This document shows positions 7,710-15,734 of a stretch of DNA of 28,553 bases, one piece after another (position 1 is the stretch's first letter; every line of letters starts with the position of its first letter). The stretch lies in NCBI GenBank assembly GCA_034178705.1, contig JAXFQY010000037.1, forward strand, positions 1 through 28,553. The letters are read 5' to 3'. The position numbers and the translations under genes were made by a program. The notes under the pieces were generated by a model. The model saw only the letters and a program-made list of their open reading frames with translations, searched no databases and had not been told where the DNA came from. This stretch comes from RUG12395 sp034178705. GTDB lineage: Bacteria > Bacillota > Clostridia > Oscillospirales > CAG-272.

Positions 7710-8831
7710 TCATTGATTTCTGCGGTGATGACCGCGGCGATTCGCTAACGGACCGTCGCGGTCATCCTCTGTGTCAGGCACCGTTTTTTCTGCTGACGTC
7801 AGCGCCTGTAAGGCAACAAGCCCCAGCGGGAAAGCAAGAATTCCGATAAAACCGAGAAGCCGGTAGCCTGCATATACCGCAGTAAGCGTCAAAACCGGAT
7901 GAATGCCGAAGCTGCGCCCGATAATTCTCGATTCTGCCGCGCTGTGTACGACACAGGATATGGCATACAGTACAAGAAGACCGATTCCGCGTGCGCTGTG
8001 TCCGGCAATCAGCGCCCCAAGCGCCCAAGGAATCAGAACCGTTCCCACGCCGAGCACCGGAAGCAGATCGACAAAGGCAATCAGCAAAGCAAGAAAAAAG
8101 GCATATTTTACACGAAGAATACACAAGCCCGCAAAGATCAGCGCAAAGGTTATTACCATTAAAAGAAGATACGCGCGGCAATAGCGTGCAACCGTTTGAA
8201 GTACGCCTGTGTTCAGGGCTGTCATTCCCTTCCGAAAGCGATCGGGAACCAGGGCGCGAACGGCATCCTTCCATCGGCGTGAGCATGCCATATATAATGT
8301 TGCAAGTACTGTTACCGTCAGGAAAAGCAGAATATCCGGAACCGCTCCCGCTACCCCCGCAGCAAAACGCTCCAGAATCGTCCCCGCCCTTCCGATCAGA
8401 GATTCCGTAACCGTTTCCACAAAGAGGTTAACGCGCTCCGCAATGGCATCGAAAACTTCCCCGTCCAGCTTCAGCCACTCGGCCACCCGGTCTCCGATTT
8501 CATCGGCAGACTTCAAAAGCTCCGGCAAGCGTGTCCCATCCGACAGAAAATCCACAGCAAATTCCTTCACTTCAAAAACCAACCGGCTCACAAGGGCAAA
8601 CAGAAGAAGAACGATACACGCCAGTGTAAGAAGTATCAGCAAAACCGAGAAAAATCTGCGGTCTGCTTTTGTCTTCCTGCTAAGATACTCCGCAGGCATG
8701 CCCGCAAGACCGGCAACAAGATAGGCAATCAGGAACGGCAACAAAGCAGGCGCAGCATATTTCAAACCGAAGTATAGCAAAAGCCCACTCACGGTGATGA
8801 TAAAGAGTTTCGCCGCTTTTTCGTTAACCAT
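7710..8831 (-). CDS. AI-2E family / YtvI-like integral membrane permease
   Basis: Polytopic membrane protein of 373 residues of the AI-2E transporter family, closest by pattern to the sporulation membrane protein YtvI. Two helices occupy roughly residues 8-45, another is at 60-85, then a long extracytoplasmic segment (about 85-150), then further helices at about 160-185, 215-250 and 250-345. The segment AFVDLLPVLGVGTVLIPWALGALI is the family's most conserved stretch. The transported substrate is unknown; YtvI proteins are linked to sporulation by name only. Head to head with the MATE gene, with just 25 bp between the two start codons, so each promoter must sit at least partly inside the other gene. 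Confidence 0.85.
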   Translation of the reverse strand: MVNEKAAKLFIITVSGLLLYFGLKYAAPALLPFLIAYLVAGLAGMPAEYLSRKTKADRRFFSVLLILLTLACIVLLLFALVSRLVFEVKEFAVDFLSDGTRLPELLKSADEIGDRVAEWLKLDGEVFDAIAERVNLFVETVTESLIGRAGTILERFAAGVAGAVPDILLFLTVTVLATLYMACSRRWKDAVRALVPDRFRKGMTALNTGVLQTVARYCRAYLLLMVITFALIFAGLCILRVKYAFFLALLIAFVDLLPVLGVGTVLIPWALGALIAGHSARGIGLLVLYAISCVVHSAAESRIIGRSFGIHPVLTLTAVYAGYRLLGFIGILAFPLGLVALQALTSAEKTVPDTEDDRDGPLANRRGHHRRNQ

Positions 8832-8856
8832 TTTATCAGTCCTTTCAAGAGGTATT

Positions 8857-10287
8857 ATGAAAAAGAAATTTGATTTTTCCTTTTATATCAACGCCCTGCG
8901 TCTTGCACTGCCGATCGCTGTTCAAAACCTGCTCACGAGCAGTGCGACACTTATTGACACCGCAATGGTTGCCGGCATCGGAGATGCCGCTGTCAGCGCA
9001 ATCGGAGGTGCCGTGCGCTACGGCTTTTTGCTGAACGTCATCTGCTTTGGAATTGCCTCCGGCTGCTCCTCCCTGATCTCGCAGTACTGGGGCGGGAAGG
9101 AAATGAAGAACCTCCGCAGGACCTATGGGTTTGCCCTGACAATCGGGGTGGTGATCGCCCTTATCTTTACTGTTCTGCTTTCGGCTTTTCCTTTTGCGCT
9201 CATGCGTGTTTTTACCGATAAAGACAGTATTGCCATACTCGGCGCTGAGTATATCAGAATATATGCAATCTCCGTTCCTTTTATTGTATTTTCACAGATA
9301 ACCTGCTTCGTCTTCCGGGCTGTTGAGCAAGTTCTGATCCCCCTTCTTTCATCGATTGCCTCAGTAAGCGTCAATATCTTTTTTAATTATTGTTTTATCG
9401 CGGGGAACCTCGGATTTCCTGCGCTCGGTCTTCGCGGAGCTGCTGTTGCCTCTGTCATCGGCTCGGTTACGCAGGCACTTCTTCTGCTCGTATTTCTTCT
9501 TTTCTTTGAGAATCCTTTCCGCCGCGGCTTCTGGAGCGGATTCCGTTTCGACCGTGCGTTCTGCCGCAACTACATCCGCATTGCGGCACCGGTGCTCGCC
9601 AATGAGTCCTTCTGGGCACTCGGAACCAATGTTTACATTATGGTAATCGGAAGACAGGGAATTCAGAATCACGCCGGTTATACCCTTTTTGAAAACATTC
9701 AGCAGCTTTGCTTTGTATTCTTCGTCGGAATTTGCGGTGCATGCTCCATCATGGTCGGAAAAGCCGTAGGTGCCGGAGACCACGAAAGAGCCAAACAAAC
9801 CGTCCTCCGCTTTGAAATCATGACGCCTCTGTGCGGGCTGCTCGTCGGCACTGCTCTGTTCTTCTGCTGCCGCCCGCTGCTCTCTCTTTTCTCCGTGGAA
9901 AGTGAGCAAGCACGGGAAACTGCGATTGCCTGTCTGCGCTTTTATGCTCTTTGGCTCCCGATCCGAATGATTCCCTACAATCTTATTTGCGGTGTTTTCC
10001 GGGCAGCCGGGGACACATTGACCGGATGTCTCTTGGAACTGACGGGGCTGTACGCATTTGGCATCCCTGCAGTTCTGATCACCGGGCTGCTCTTTCGCCC
10101 GAAAAACTTTCTTGTGATCGTTATCGTCATGTTCATGGCAGAGGATCTCTTCAAAGCCGTTTGTACACTCTGGCATTTCTGCAGGGGCAAATGGATCCGG
10201 CAGATTACTGAAAAAAAGCCATCCGAAACGGTTGACGGAAGCGCCGGAATCTGCTATAATCTCCCTGAGAAAGGTGATAAAGAATGA
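8857..10287 (+). CDS. MATE family multidrug/metabolite exporter
   Basis: Inner-membrane Na+/H+-coupled antiporter of the MATE (MatE) family, 476 residues with twelve predicted helices in two similar halves. Visible features: the opening LRLALPIAVQNLLTSSATLIDTAMVAGIG, RAVEQVLIPLLSSIASVSVNIFFNY in half one, and GVFRAAGDTLTGCLLELTGLY in half two. I choose ATG 8857, preceded by AAGAGG and with the MKKKFDFSFY start; the earlier in-frame start at 8794 lies inside the divergent gene. The stop overlaps the start of the following cyclophilin (ATGA), so the two are probably coupled. Substrate unknown. Confidence 0.9.
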   Translation: MKKKFDFSFYINALRLALPIAVQNLLTSSATLIDTAMVAGIGDAAVSAIGGAVRYGFLLNVICFGIASGCSSLISQYWGGKEMKNLRRTYGFALTIGVVIALIFTVLLSAFPFALMRVFTDKDSIAILGAEYIRIYAISVPFIVFSQITCFVFRAVEQVLIPLLSSIASVSVNIFFNYCFIAGNLGFPALGLRGAAVASVIGSVTQALLLLVFLLFFENPFRRGFWSGFRFDRAFCRNYIRIAAPVLANESFWALGTNVYIMVIGRQGIQNHAGYTLFENIQQLCFVFFVGICGACSIMVGKAVGAGDHERAKQTVLRFEIMTPLCGLLVGTALFFCCRPLLSLFSVESEQARETAIACLRFYALWLPIRMIPYNLICGVFRAAGDTLTGCLLELTGLYAFGIPAVLITGLLFRPKNFLVIVIVMFMAEDLFKAVCTLWHFCRGKWIRQITEKKPSETVDGSAGICYNLPEKGDKE

Positions 10288-10877
10288 AAAACAGATTTTT
10301 ATGCTTTTTACTGATAGCGGCAGCTTTGCTCTGCACCGCCGGCTGCGGACAACAGGCAGCAACCGACGATCGTCTCGTCCGCGTCGAAATGGAAGACGGC
10401 GGGGTCTTTTACATCGAGCTTTATCCGGAATACGCACCGAAAACCGTTCAGAACTTCATAGAATTGGTTGAAGAAGGCTTTTACAACGGGTTGATCTTTC
10501 ATCGGGTTGAAACCGGCGTGTTGATTCAAGGCGGGGATCCTGAAGGAACCGGCTACGGCGGCTCCGGAAAAGCAATTAAGGGAGAATTCAGCGAAAACGG
10601 CTGCAAAACCAATACCCTGAAGCATACCGAGGGAATCGTTTCCATGGCGCGCACCAATGACCCGAACAGCGCAACCTCGCAGTTTTTTATCTGCGAGAAG
10701 TCCCTTCCCTCGCTGGACGGAAAATATGCTGCCTTCGGGAAGGTCATCTCCGGGATGGAAACGGTTCATAAGATCGGTTCCTGCCGCGTTAACGGAAACA
10801 AGCCGATAGAACCCCAGAGGATGAAAACTGTCACAATGATTGAAAAAAGCACCATAGAAACAAACAAAGGAGAATGA
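10284..10877 (+). CDS. Lipoprotein peptidyl-prolyl cis-trans isomerase (cyclophilin type)
   Basis: Extracytoplasmic foldase catalysing Pro cis-trans isomerisation. Residues 1-20 are a signal peptide with Cys21 in LCTAGC as the likely lipidation site (the -3 residue is Thr rather than Leu, slightly off the usual lipobox). The cyclophilin core follows: FIELVEEGFYNGLIFHRV, IQGGDPEGTGYGG, SMARTNDPNSATSQFFI and YAAFGKVISGM, all catalytic-site motifs including the HR and QFF residues. 197 aa. It overlaps the MATE gene by four bases and is followed two bases after its stop by a second cyclophilin of very similar sequence. Confidence 0.94.
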   Translation: MKNRFLCFLLIAAALLCTAGCGQQAATDDRLVRVEMEDGGVFYIELYPEYAPKTVQNFIELVEEGFYNGLIFHRVETGVLIQGGDPEGTGYGGSGKAIKGEFSENGCKTNTLKHTEGIVSMARTNDPNSATSQFFICEKSLPSLDGKYAAFGKVISGMETVHKIGSCRVNGNKPIEPQRMKTVTMIEKSTIETNKGE

Positions 10878-10879
10878 TT

Positions 10880-11350
10880 ATGGTTCAGATTACGATGGAA
10901 AACGGTGATGTTATCAAAATTGAACTTTGCCCGGAAGCTGCGCCGAAAACCTGCGAAAACTTTGAGAAACTTGTCCGGGAGGGGTTCTATGACGGGCTGA
11001 TCTTCCACCGCGTAATCTCCGGCTTCATGATTCAAGGCGGGGATCCCACCGGAACCGGATGCGGAGGATCAAAGGATACCATTCCGGGAGAATTCCGAGC
11101 AAACGGTCATAAAAACGACCTCAGTCACAAACGCGGAGTGATATCCATGGCACGCACCAATGATCCGAACAGCGCATCCTCCCAATTCTTTATTATGCAT
11201 GCGGACGGCGAGTTTCTTGACGGAAACTATGCTGCCTTTGGACATGTGACCGAAGGAATGGACGCGGTTGACCGTATTGCCGCCGCGCAAACCGATTTTC
11301 GTGATAAACCGATCAAAGAGCAACGGATGAAAAAAGTCGAAATCATTTGA
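10880..11350 (+). CDS. ppiB: Cytosolic peptidyl-prolyl cis-trans isomerase (cyclophilin type)
   Basis: Cytoplasmic cyclophilin, 156 residues, the usual length of PpiB. Motifs: FHRVISGFMIQGGDPTGTGCGG, SMARTNDPNSASSQFFIMHAD, YAAFGHVTEGMDAVD. No signal peptide. I place the start at ATG 10880, as AGGAG at 10868-10872 gives 7-nt spacing; the earlier ATG at 10874 overlaps the preceding stop but is too close to the ribosome binding site. It resembles the lipoprotein upstream over nearly its whole length, pointing to a tandem duplication followed by relocation of one copy outside the membrane. Confidence 0.94.
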   Translation: MVQITMENGDVIKIELCPEAAPKTCENFEKLVREGFYDGLIFHRVISGFMIQGGDPTGTGCGGSKDTIPGEFRANGHKNDLSHKRGVISMARTNDPNSASSQFFIMHADGEFLDGNYAAFGHVTEGMDAVDRIAAAQTDFRDKPIKEQRMKKVEII

Positions 11351-11373
11351 CGTCTTTGTATCCCGTTGTTTTC

Positions 11374-11416
11374 AAAAACCCGGGGTGTCTTATTCGGAAA
11401 GACACCCCGGGGTTTT
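11374..11416. terminator. Strong terminator between ppiB and larA
   Basis: CCCGGGGTGTCT (11379-11390) pairs with AGACACCCCGGG (11400-11411), a 12-bp stem. An A-run before and a T-run after the stem (with one bulged G) let it serve both converging genes. Confidence 0.9.
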
Positions 11417-11433
11417 ATTGAAATTTTTTTCTT

Positions 11434-12720
11434 TCATTCCTTTTCATCAGTGACAATCACGGAGATACCGTCCGGAATAATTGTGATTCCGCCATAATCC
11501 GGCTTCAGTTTCTTCGCTTCTTTGAGCGCATCATCAATCGTCGGACACCACAGCATTTTCATTCCCTCAACAATTGCGCGGGCAGAGGGATCGGTCACCA
11601 TGATTACACGGGCACGAAGCATAATACGGGCAAGAATCTGCGCCATCCACTGATCCCCCACCGTATCCTTTGGTTCGGTTGTTCGGATAATCTCCGCAAC
11701 CTCTGCGGCATTTTTATGCTCACTGAACCATCGGTAAAGCTCTTCGCCTCCACTTCCGTCCCCACAGCGGGAGACACAGATAATAACTCCCCCCTCATTC
11801 ACTGTCGCTTCTGCTGCTGTCATGGACTTGATGGACTGATAAACATTCTGGTCAAGTGGATAACCGCCGTTTGAAGTAAGAACAATATCGGCGAAAGCGG
11901 GCCTTACGCAACAGAAGCGACCGACAAATTCGCATCCGGCCTCATGGGCCGCTTCCGTATCTCCTGCAAAACAGTGTACGATTTTTTTATCACCGTCGAT
12001 AACGACATTAACGATGTATTCCAACTTACAAAGACGTGCAGCCGCAAGCATATCCTGATGAAGAGGGTTGCCCTGAAGCACGCCCGCCCTGCTGTGCGGA
12101 TCTCCGATCAGCTTTGCACAGTGATTCTGAAGAACACTGGAGGCAGATGCTATACCGGGAAGTACGCTTTTTCTGCCGCCGGAATAACCGGCAAAAAAGT
12201 GCGGCTCAATAAAGCCCTCTGCTATGACGGCGTCGACCGTCGAAACAAGAGCATTGACACTCAGCTCACAGCCACTCGGCAGCTTGCCGAGATACACCAT
12301 CTGATCCTCAAAGGCGCGGTGAATGAAGATCCTATCCCGTTCCGCTTCAAACAAAGCATCGCCGAACTTACCGCGCAGCTCCATTTCCGTTGTTTCACGA
12401 TGGACACCGGTAGCAATCAGGATTTTCACTTCCAGTGCCGGGTTCCCCTTGCGAAGACGGGCCAGTATCTGCGGCATGGTTATTTTAGAAGGAACGGGAC
12501 GGGTATGATCGCTTGTGATAATCAGAACGCTTCTTTTCCCTTTCACCCAGTCTTCAAGACGTGGAGCTCCGATCGGCGCGTCAAGCGCCGCGCGGACAAT
12601 CTCCTCTTCTGAGCCTTCCGATCGCATCGAATGCAGTGCTGATGAGAGGACGGAAACCTGTTCATCGTCCCCCGTAGTGCAAAGAAGATACCCACGGTCA
12701 TAAGGAATTTTTGTTATCAT
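11434..12720 (-). CDS. larA: LarA-family nickel-dependent lactate (2-hydroxy acid) racemase
   Basis: LarA-type racemase/epimerase that uses a nickel-pincer nucleotide cofactor. 428 residues. The N-terminal catalytic domain has DHTRP at 71-75 and His107 in TGVHRETTEME. In HFFAGYSGGRK, His174 and Lys184 match the positions of the catalytic His174 and the cofactor-linked Lys184 of the Lactiplantibacillus enzyme, and His200 (LQNH) matches its Ni-binding His200. The active site thus looks complete. The family has many 2-hydroxy-acid substrates, so lactate is only the default. The cofactor-making genes larB, larC and larE are not in the window. AGGAGG lies 5 nt upstream of the ATG. Transcribed alone, divergent from the phosphoribosyltransferase. 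Confidence 0.9.
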   Translation of the reverse strand: MITKIPYDRGYLLCTTGDDEQVSVLSSALHSMRSEGSEEEIVRAALDAPIGAPRLEDWVKGKRSVLIITSDHTRPVPSKITMPQILARLRKGNPALEVKILIATGVHRETTEMELRGKFGDALFEAERDRIFIHRAFEDQMVYLGKLPSGCELSVNALVSTVDAVIAEGFIEPHFFAGYSGGRKSVLPGIASASSVLQNHCAKLIGDPHSRAGVLQGNPLHQDMLAAARLCKLEYIVNVVIDGDKKIVHCFAGDTEAAHEAGCEFVGRFCCVRPAFADIVLTSNGGYPLDQNVYQSIKSMTAAEATVNEGGVIICVSRCGDGSGGEELYRWFSEHKNAAEVAEIIRTTEPKDTVGDQWMAQILARIMLRARVIMVTDPSARAIVEGMKMLWCPTIDDALKEAKKLKPDYGGITIIPDGISVIVTDEKE

Positions 12721-12748
12721 AAATCCTCCTGTTCTTCCGATCGTTTTC

Positions 12749-12776
12749 TTGACAATCAGGGAAAATGATGTATAAT
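12749..12776 (+). promoter_or_regulatory. Promoter for the phosphoribosyltransferase gene
   Basis: -35 TTGACA (12749-12754), 16-bp spacer, -10 TATAAT (12771-12776); both hexamers are exact consensus. I could not find an equally convincing promoter for the divergent larA in the same gap. Confidence 0.75.
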
Positions 12777-12809
12777 AATAATTGTGATTCTGAAAAGGAG
12801 ATGCTATTC

Positions 12810-13364
12810 ATGAAATATTATAAACTGCAGGTCGCCGGACTGGAACGCGACCTCCCCCTGTGCCCGATCAGCCCCGAACTGAATATCGCGGCATTTATTA
12901 TCATCGGCGACCCCGAGCTGTCAAGGGAGTCCGCACGTGCGCTTCTCCCCAAGGTACCGGCCTATGATTACATACTGACGGCAGAAACAAAGGGAATCCC
13001 GCTTGCACACGAAATGGCGGAGCTTCACGGTGACAAAAAATACTTTGTTGCCCGCAAAGCGGAAAAGCTCTATATGACCGGCGTTTTCAAATGCGAGGTG
13101 CAGTCTATCACGACGGCAAAGCGCCAGACATTATATCTTGATACGGCCGATGCGGAACTGATGAAAGGAAAACGCATTCTGATCGTGGATGATGTGGTTT
13201 CAACCGGAGAGAGTGTTGCCAGCCTGACCAAGCTTGTTGAAATGGCCGGGGGAATCAACGCAGGCATCTGTACCATTCTTGCCGAAGGGGATGCCGCCGA
13301 CAGAAAGGATATTATCTACCTCGAGAAGCTTCCGCTCTTTGACCGCGAAGGAAAGATACTGTAA
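12810..13364 (+). CDS. Purine-type phosphoribosyltransferase (Apt-like)
   Basis: Type I phosphoribosyltransferase of 184 residues. The PRPP-binding loop is ILIVDDVVSTGESV. Upstream, DYILTAETKGIPLAHEMAEL and the YFVARKAEKLY segment resemble the adenine/xanthine phosphoribosyltransferase group, in which a base is joined to PRPP to give a nucleotide. The precise base (adenine, xanthine or other) cannot be set. ATG 12810 has AAGGAG 9 nt upstream; the in-frame ATGs at 12765 and 12801 lie at or before the promoter or next to the ribosome binding site and are rejected. Followed after 62 nt by an unrecognised membrane protein gene with no clear promoter between. Confidence 0.87.
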   Translation: MKYYKLQVAGLERDLPLCPISPELNIAAFIIIGDPELSRESARALLPKVPAYDYILTAETKGIPLAHEMAELHGDKKYFVARKAEKLYMTGVFKCEVQSITTAKRQTLYLDTADAELMKGKRILIVDDVVSTGESVASLTKLVEMAGGINAGICTILAEGDAADRKDIIYLEKLPLFDREGKIL

Positions 13365-13426
13365 TATTTTAACACATCCCGAAACAAAAGTAAAGAACTG
13401 TATCGAAAAGATCAATAGGAGGCCCG

Positions 13427-14122
13427 ATGGAAGAAAACCGATTTGAGAATCCGGATCAAGATCCCCGAAACAAGCGTTCTCTCAAGGAGGGGATTTGTAC
13501 ATTTGTAACGGAGCATAAAATCCTTACCTTTCTTTCTCTGTTTCTTGTTTTGGCTGTAATAATTCTCTTGATTCAAAGCTTTACCAAGAAAGAATACGAT
13601 GTTTTCCTTCTTTATGCCGGACCGACTTATGCCAATCAAGCCGATCTTCACAACAGTATGGTTTCCTCGGTTTCGGACCTTTGTATCACCTCCAAAGACA
13701 GAGTATCGATTTCTTCCATTGTCTGGGTTCCTGATCGGCTTGTTGAGAAATACAGTCGAGAGGATCTGTACTATAACGGGGCAAGCAACGCCGAAGCCCT
13801 TCAATCGTTCCATTATGCACTCGAAGCCGGAGATTATTCTATTTTGCTGATTGATCCTGAGCTCTATCAGAAGAGTTCCGATCTCGATATCTTTGTTTCT
13901 CTTGAAGAGCTTGGAGTCGGAGATGCCGCAAGAATCGATGCTTATGCCCTGAAACTCTCCGACCTATCCCTCTATTCCAAACCGGGTTTTTCCTCTCTTC
14001 CGGAGGACACTCTGTTGGTTCTTCGCAAACAAAGCTTTATCCAAACGATTCTAACAAACCAGAAAAAAAGAGCACAGCTCTATTCCAAACAGGTTGAAGC
14101 CTTTAAGCTTTTAGTTCAGTAG
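13427..14122 (+). CDS. Single-pass membrane protein of unknown function
   Basis: I do not recognise a named family. The 231-residue protein has a polar N-terminus (1-30), one strong membrane helix at about 31-50 (ILTFLSLFLVLAVIILLIQ), then a soluble, probably extracytoplasmic domain. That domain starts YDVFLLYAGPTYANQ and includes YSILLIDPELYQ and SLPEDTLLVLRKQS, with alternating beta/alpha character reminiscent of solute-binding folds, and ends in a Lys/Gln-rich helix. AGGAGG precedes the ATG. It follows the phosphoribosyltransferase on the same transcript and is closed by a terminator. Function unknown. Confidence 0.85.
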   Translation: MEENRFENPDQDPRNKRSLKEGICTFVTEHKILTFLSLFLVLAVIILLIQSFTKKEYDVFLLYAGPTYANQADLHNSMVSSVSDLCITSKDRVSISSIVWVPDRLVEKYSREDLYYNGASNAEALQSFHYALEAGDYSILLIDPELYQKSSDLDIFVSLEELGVGDAARIDAYALKLSDLSLYSKPGFSSLPEDTLLVLRKQSFIQTILTNQKKRAQLYSKQVEAFKLLVQ

Positions 14123-14136
14123 AATCAAAAGGGCAT

Positions 14137-14175
14137 CCGCCGCAGACTGTTTTACAGCACTGCGGCGGTATCTTT
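14137..14175 (+). terminator. Terminator after the membrane protein gene
   Basis: CCGCCGCAG (14137-14145) pairs with CTGCGGCGG (14160-14168) over a 14-nt loop, followed by TATCTTTTT. Confidence 0.85.
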
Positions 14176-14263
14176 TTATGCAAATTGTTATCATTTTTGG
14201 TAAAAGCGTCGCAAACTGTCCTAAAATTTTATAATAAACATTAATTATTCATACAAATTCTTG

Positions 14264-14292
14264 TTTACTTCTTCTAAACCGGATGCTAAAAT
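14264..14292 (+). promoter_or_regulatory. Promoter for first PxTGD surface protein
   Basis: -35 TTTACT (14264-14269), 17-bp spacer, -10 TAAAAT (14287-14292). The 94 bp before it (14170-14263) are AT-rich and hold no gene I can see. Confidence 0.55.
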
Positions 14293-14344
14293 GGAAGCAG
14301 ATAAGGTTATCCCGGTAATATAATTCAGAAAGGAACAGACTGTT

Positions 14345-15562
14345 ATGAAACGAACACTTGCTTTTTTCCTCTCCGCGCTGCTATGCATTTCCCTCTTCGT
14401 TTTTGCGGCCCTTCCTGCATCTGCGGCATCGATGGATCTTTATGTAAAGGAGGGAGGTACGGGAGATGGCTCTTCACCGGACAAGGCTCTTCCGACCTTC
14501 GATGAAGCATACCGGGCAGCAGCCGAATTGTCGGATGATGTCACAATTCATATCATTGACCTGGTCAGCTTCGACCTTGCAGCCTTCGGTGAATTCCCTC
14601 CCCACACAAACACAATCACTGTGACCGGTGATATTCTTGACCTCACCTCAACAAACAACATCTTCTGGTCCCTTGGCGGAGAAATGATCTTTGAAAACAT
14701 CGAACTCTTTCTCTCGGCTCGTCTCCTGATCCGTACCAATTTCCATCCTCTTACCTTTGGTGAAGGCGTTTCCCTTCCCGGCGGTCAACTCATTACGGTC
14801 TGTGTTACCAGCAGACAAACGTTGGATGATTTTGACGGAGACAATGTCTGCAAAAAAGACGCTGTCGTTACTCTTCTTTCAGGAGACTTCAACGATGTCA
14901 GCGTATACAGAGATAATGATAACGGCAAACACATTGACGGTACCGTTGTTTTTAATGTGGGAGGAACAGCTACCGTAAATAATCTGGTCGTTGCACGAAA
15001 CGCCTATAGCACTGTCAAAAACGTCGAATTTCATATTTCGGGAGGGCAAATCAACCGTTTTGTTGGGAACTGCGACCTAAAGAATGAGAAAATGCAGGAA
15101 CTGGATGAGATCCCCGGTGTAACCGAAAAACTCACCTGTTCCTTCAGCAACGGCTTTCTGCTTGAGAACTCCTTCAATCTGGAGAATACGACAACGTTCT
15201 TTGGCATATCCGGCCCCAGTGTTATTGTAGACGCCGCCATGTTTCTTGAAAAGATTGAAGCAAAGTTTGAACTGCAGATCTCCGAAAATCTATATAACGA
15301 TTTTGCTGCCGCTCCCGATAAGGTTCAGCTTTCTTCCTTTGACTCAGTAATCAAAACAACATCCACTGCCGATCCTGCCGCGACAACAGACACTGCAAGC
15401 GTAACAACGGGAGAGACAAATCCCGCCCCTGTTACAACCGAGGCTCCGGAGGGCGGTGAGCCTACCCCTGCGACGGGTGATTACTCTGCCATCCTGATTA
15501 TTGTCTCTCTTGCGTCTTTAGCCATGGTACTTATTCTCTCCGGAAAGAAGGCGCACAATTAA
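14345..15562 (+). CDS. Secreted beta-helix-like surface protein with PxTGD sorting-type tail (copy 1)
   Basis: Probable cell-surface protein, 405 aa. Residues 1-27 are a signal peptide with an ASA cleavage site. The mature start, LYVKEGGTGDGSSPDKALPTFDEAYRAA, is the signature often found at the N-terminus of right-handed beta-helix (pectate-lyase-fold) proteins. The middle region is rich in short beta strands (VVFNVGGTATVNNLVV, VEFHISGGQINRFVGN). Then comes a Thr/Pro/Ala linker (about 338-370), EPTPATGD (372-379), a hydrophobic helix and GKKAHN: the layout of a sortase substrate with a degenerate LPxTG motif. No catalytic residues are evident. AAAGGA precedes the ATG. The neighbour downstream is a paralogue with the same architecture. 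Binding target or enzymatic activity unknown. Confidence 0.85.
   Translation: MKRTLAFFLSALLCISLFVFAALPASAASMDLYVKEGGTGDGSSPDKALPTFDEAYRAAAELSDDVTIHIIDLVSFDLAAFGEFPPHTNTITVTGDILDLTSTNNIFWSLGGEMIFENIELFLSARLLIRTNFHPLTFGEGVSLPGGQLITVCVTSRQTLDDFDGDNVCKKDAVVTLLSGDFNDVSVYRDNDNGKHIDGTVVFNVGGTATVNNLVVARNAYSTVKNVEFHISGGQINRFVGNCDLKNEKMQELDEIPGVTEKLTCSFSNGFLLENSFNLENTTTFFGISGPSVIVDAAMFLEKIEAKFELQISENLYNDFAAAPDKVQLSSFDSVIKTTSTADPAATTDTASVTTGETNPAPVTTEAPEGGEPTPATGDYSAILIIVSLASLAMVLILSGKKAHN
15448..15480 (+). repeat. Sorting-tail direct repeat, copy 1
   Basis: 33-nt segment encoding EGGEPTPATGD; it is identical, except for one base, to 16904-16936 in the neighbouring paralogue, including silent third positions. 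Confidence 0.9.
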
Positions 15563-15571
15563 CTCCTAAAG

Positions 15572-15606
15572 AAAGACGGGGCACTTCAATGTCCCCGTCT
15601 TTTTTT
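15572..15606 (+). terminator. Terminator after surface protein copy 1
   Basis: AAAGACGGGG (15572-15581) pairs with CCCCGTCTTT (15593-15602), followed by more T residues. Confidence 0.92.
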
Positions 15607-15668
15607 CATTTTATCGGATTTTATAATACACTTTTCCCGAAAGTTTTATCAAAAAACCTTTCTGTTTA

Positions 15669-15697
15669 TTGACATCCACCAAAACCGTTGTTATAAT
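15669..15697 (+). promoter_or_regulatory. Consensus promoter for second PxTGD surface protein
   Basis: -35 TTGACA (15669-15674), 17-bp spacer, -10 TATAAT (15692-15697): both exact consensus, suggesting high basal expression. Confidence 0.8.
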
Positions 15698-15734
15698 GAG
15701 TATGGTTTCAAAAACATATAGAAAGGAAACAGCT

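Noticed and set aside
7727..7766. 10-bp inverted repeat GATGACCGCG / CGCGGTCATC
   Set aside because: It lies inside the 3' coding end of the ytvI-like gene in an Asp/Arg-rich stretch and has no T-run; probably a coding coincidence, though it might add to termination of rpmB.
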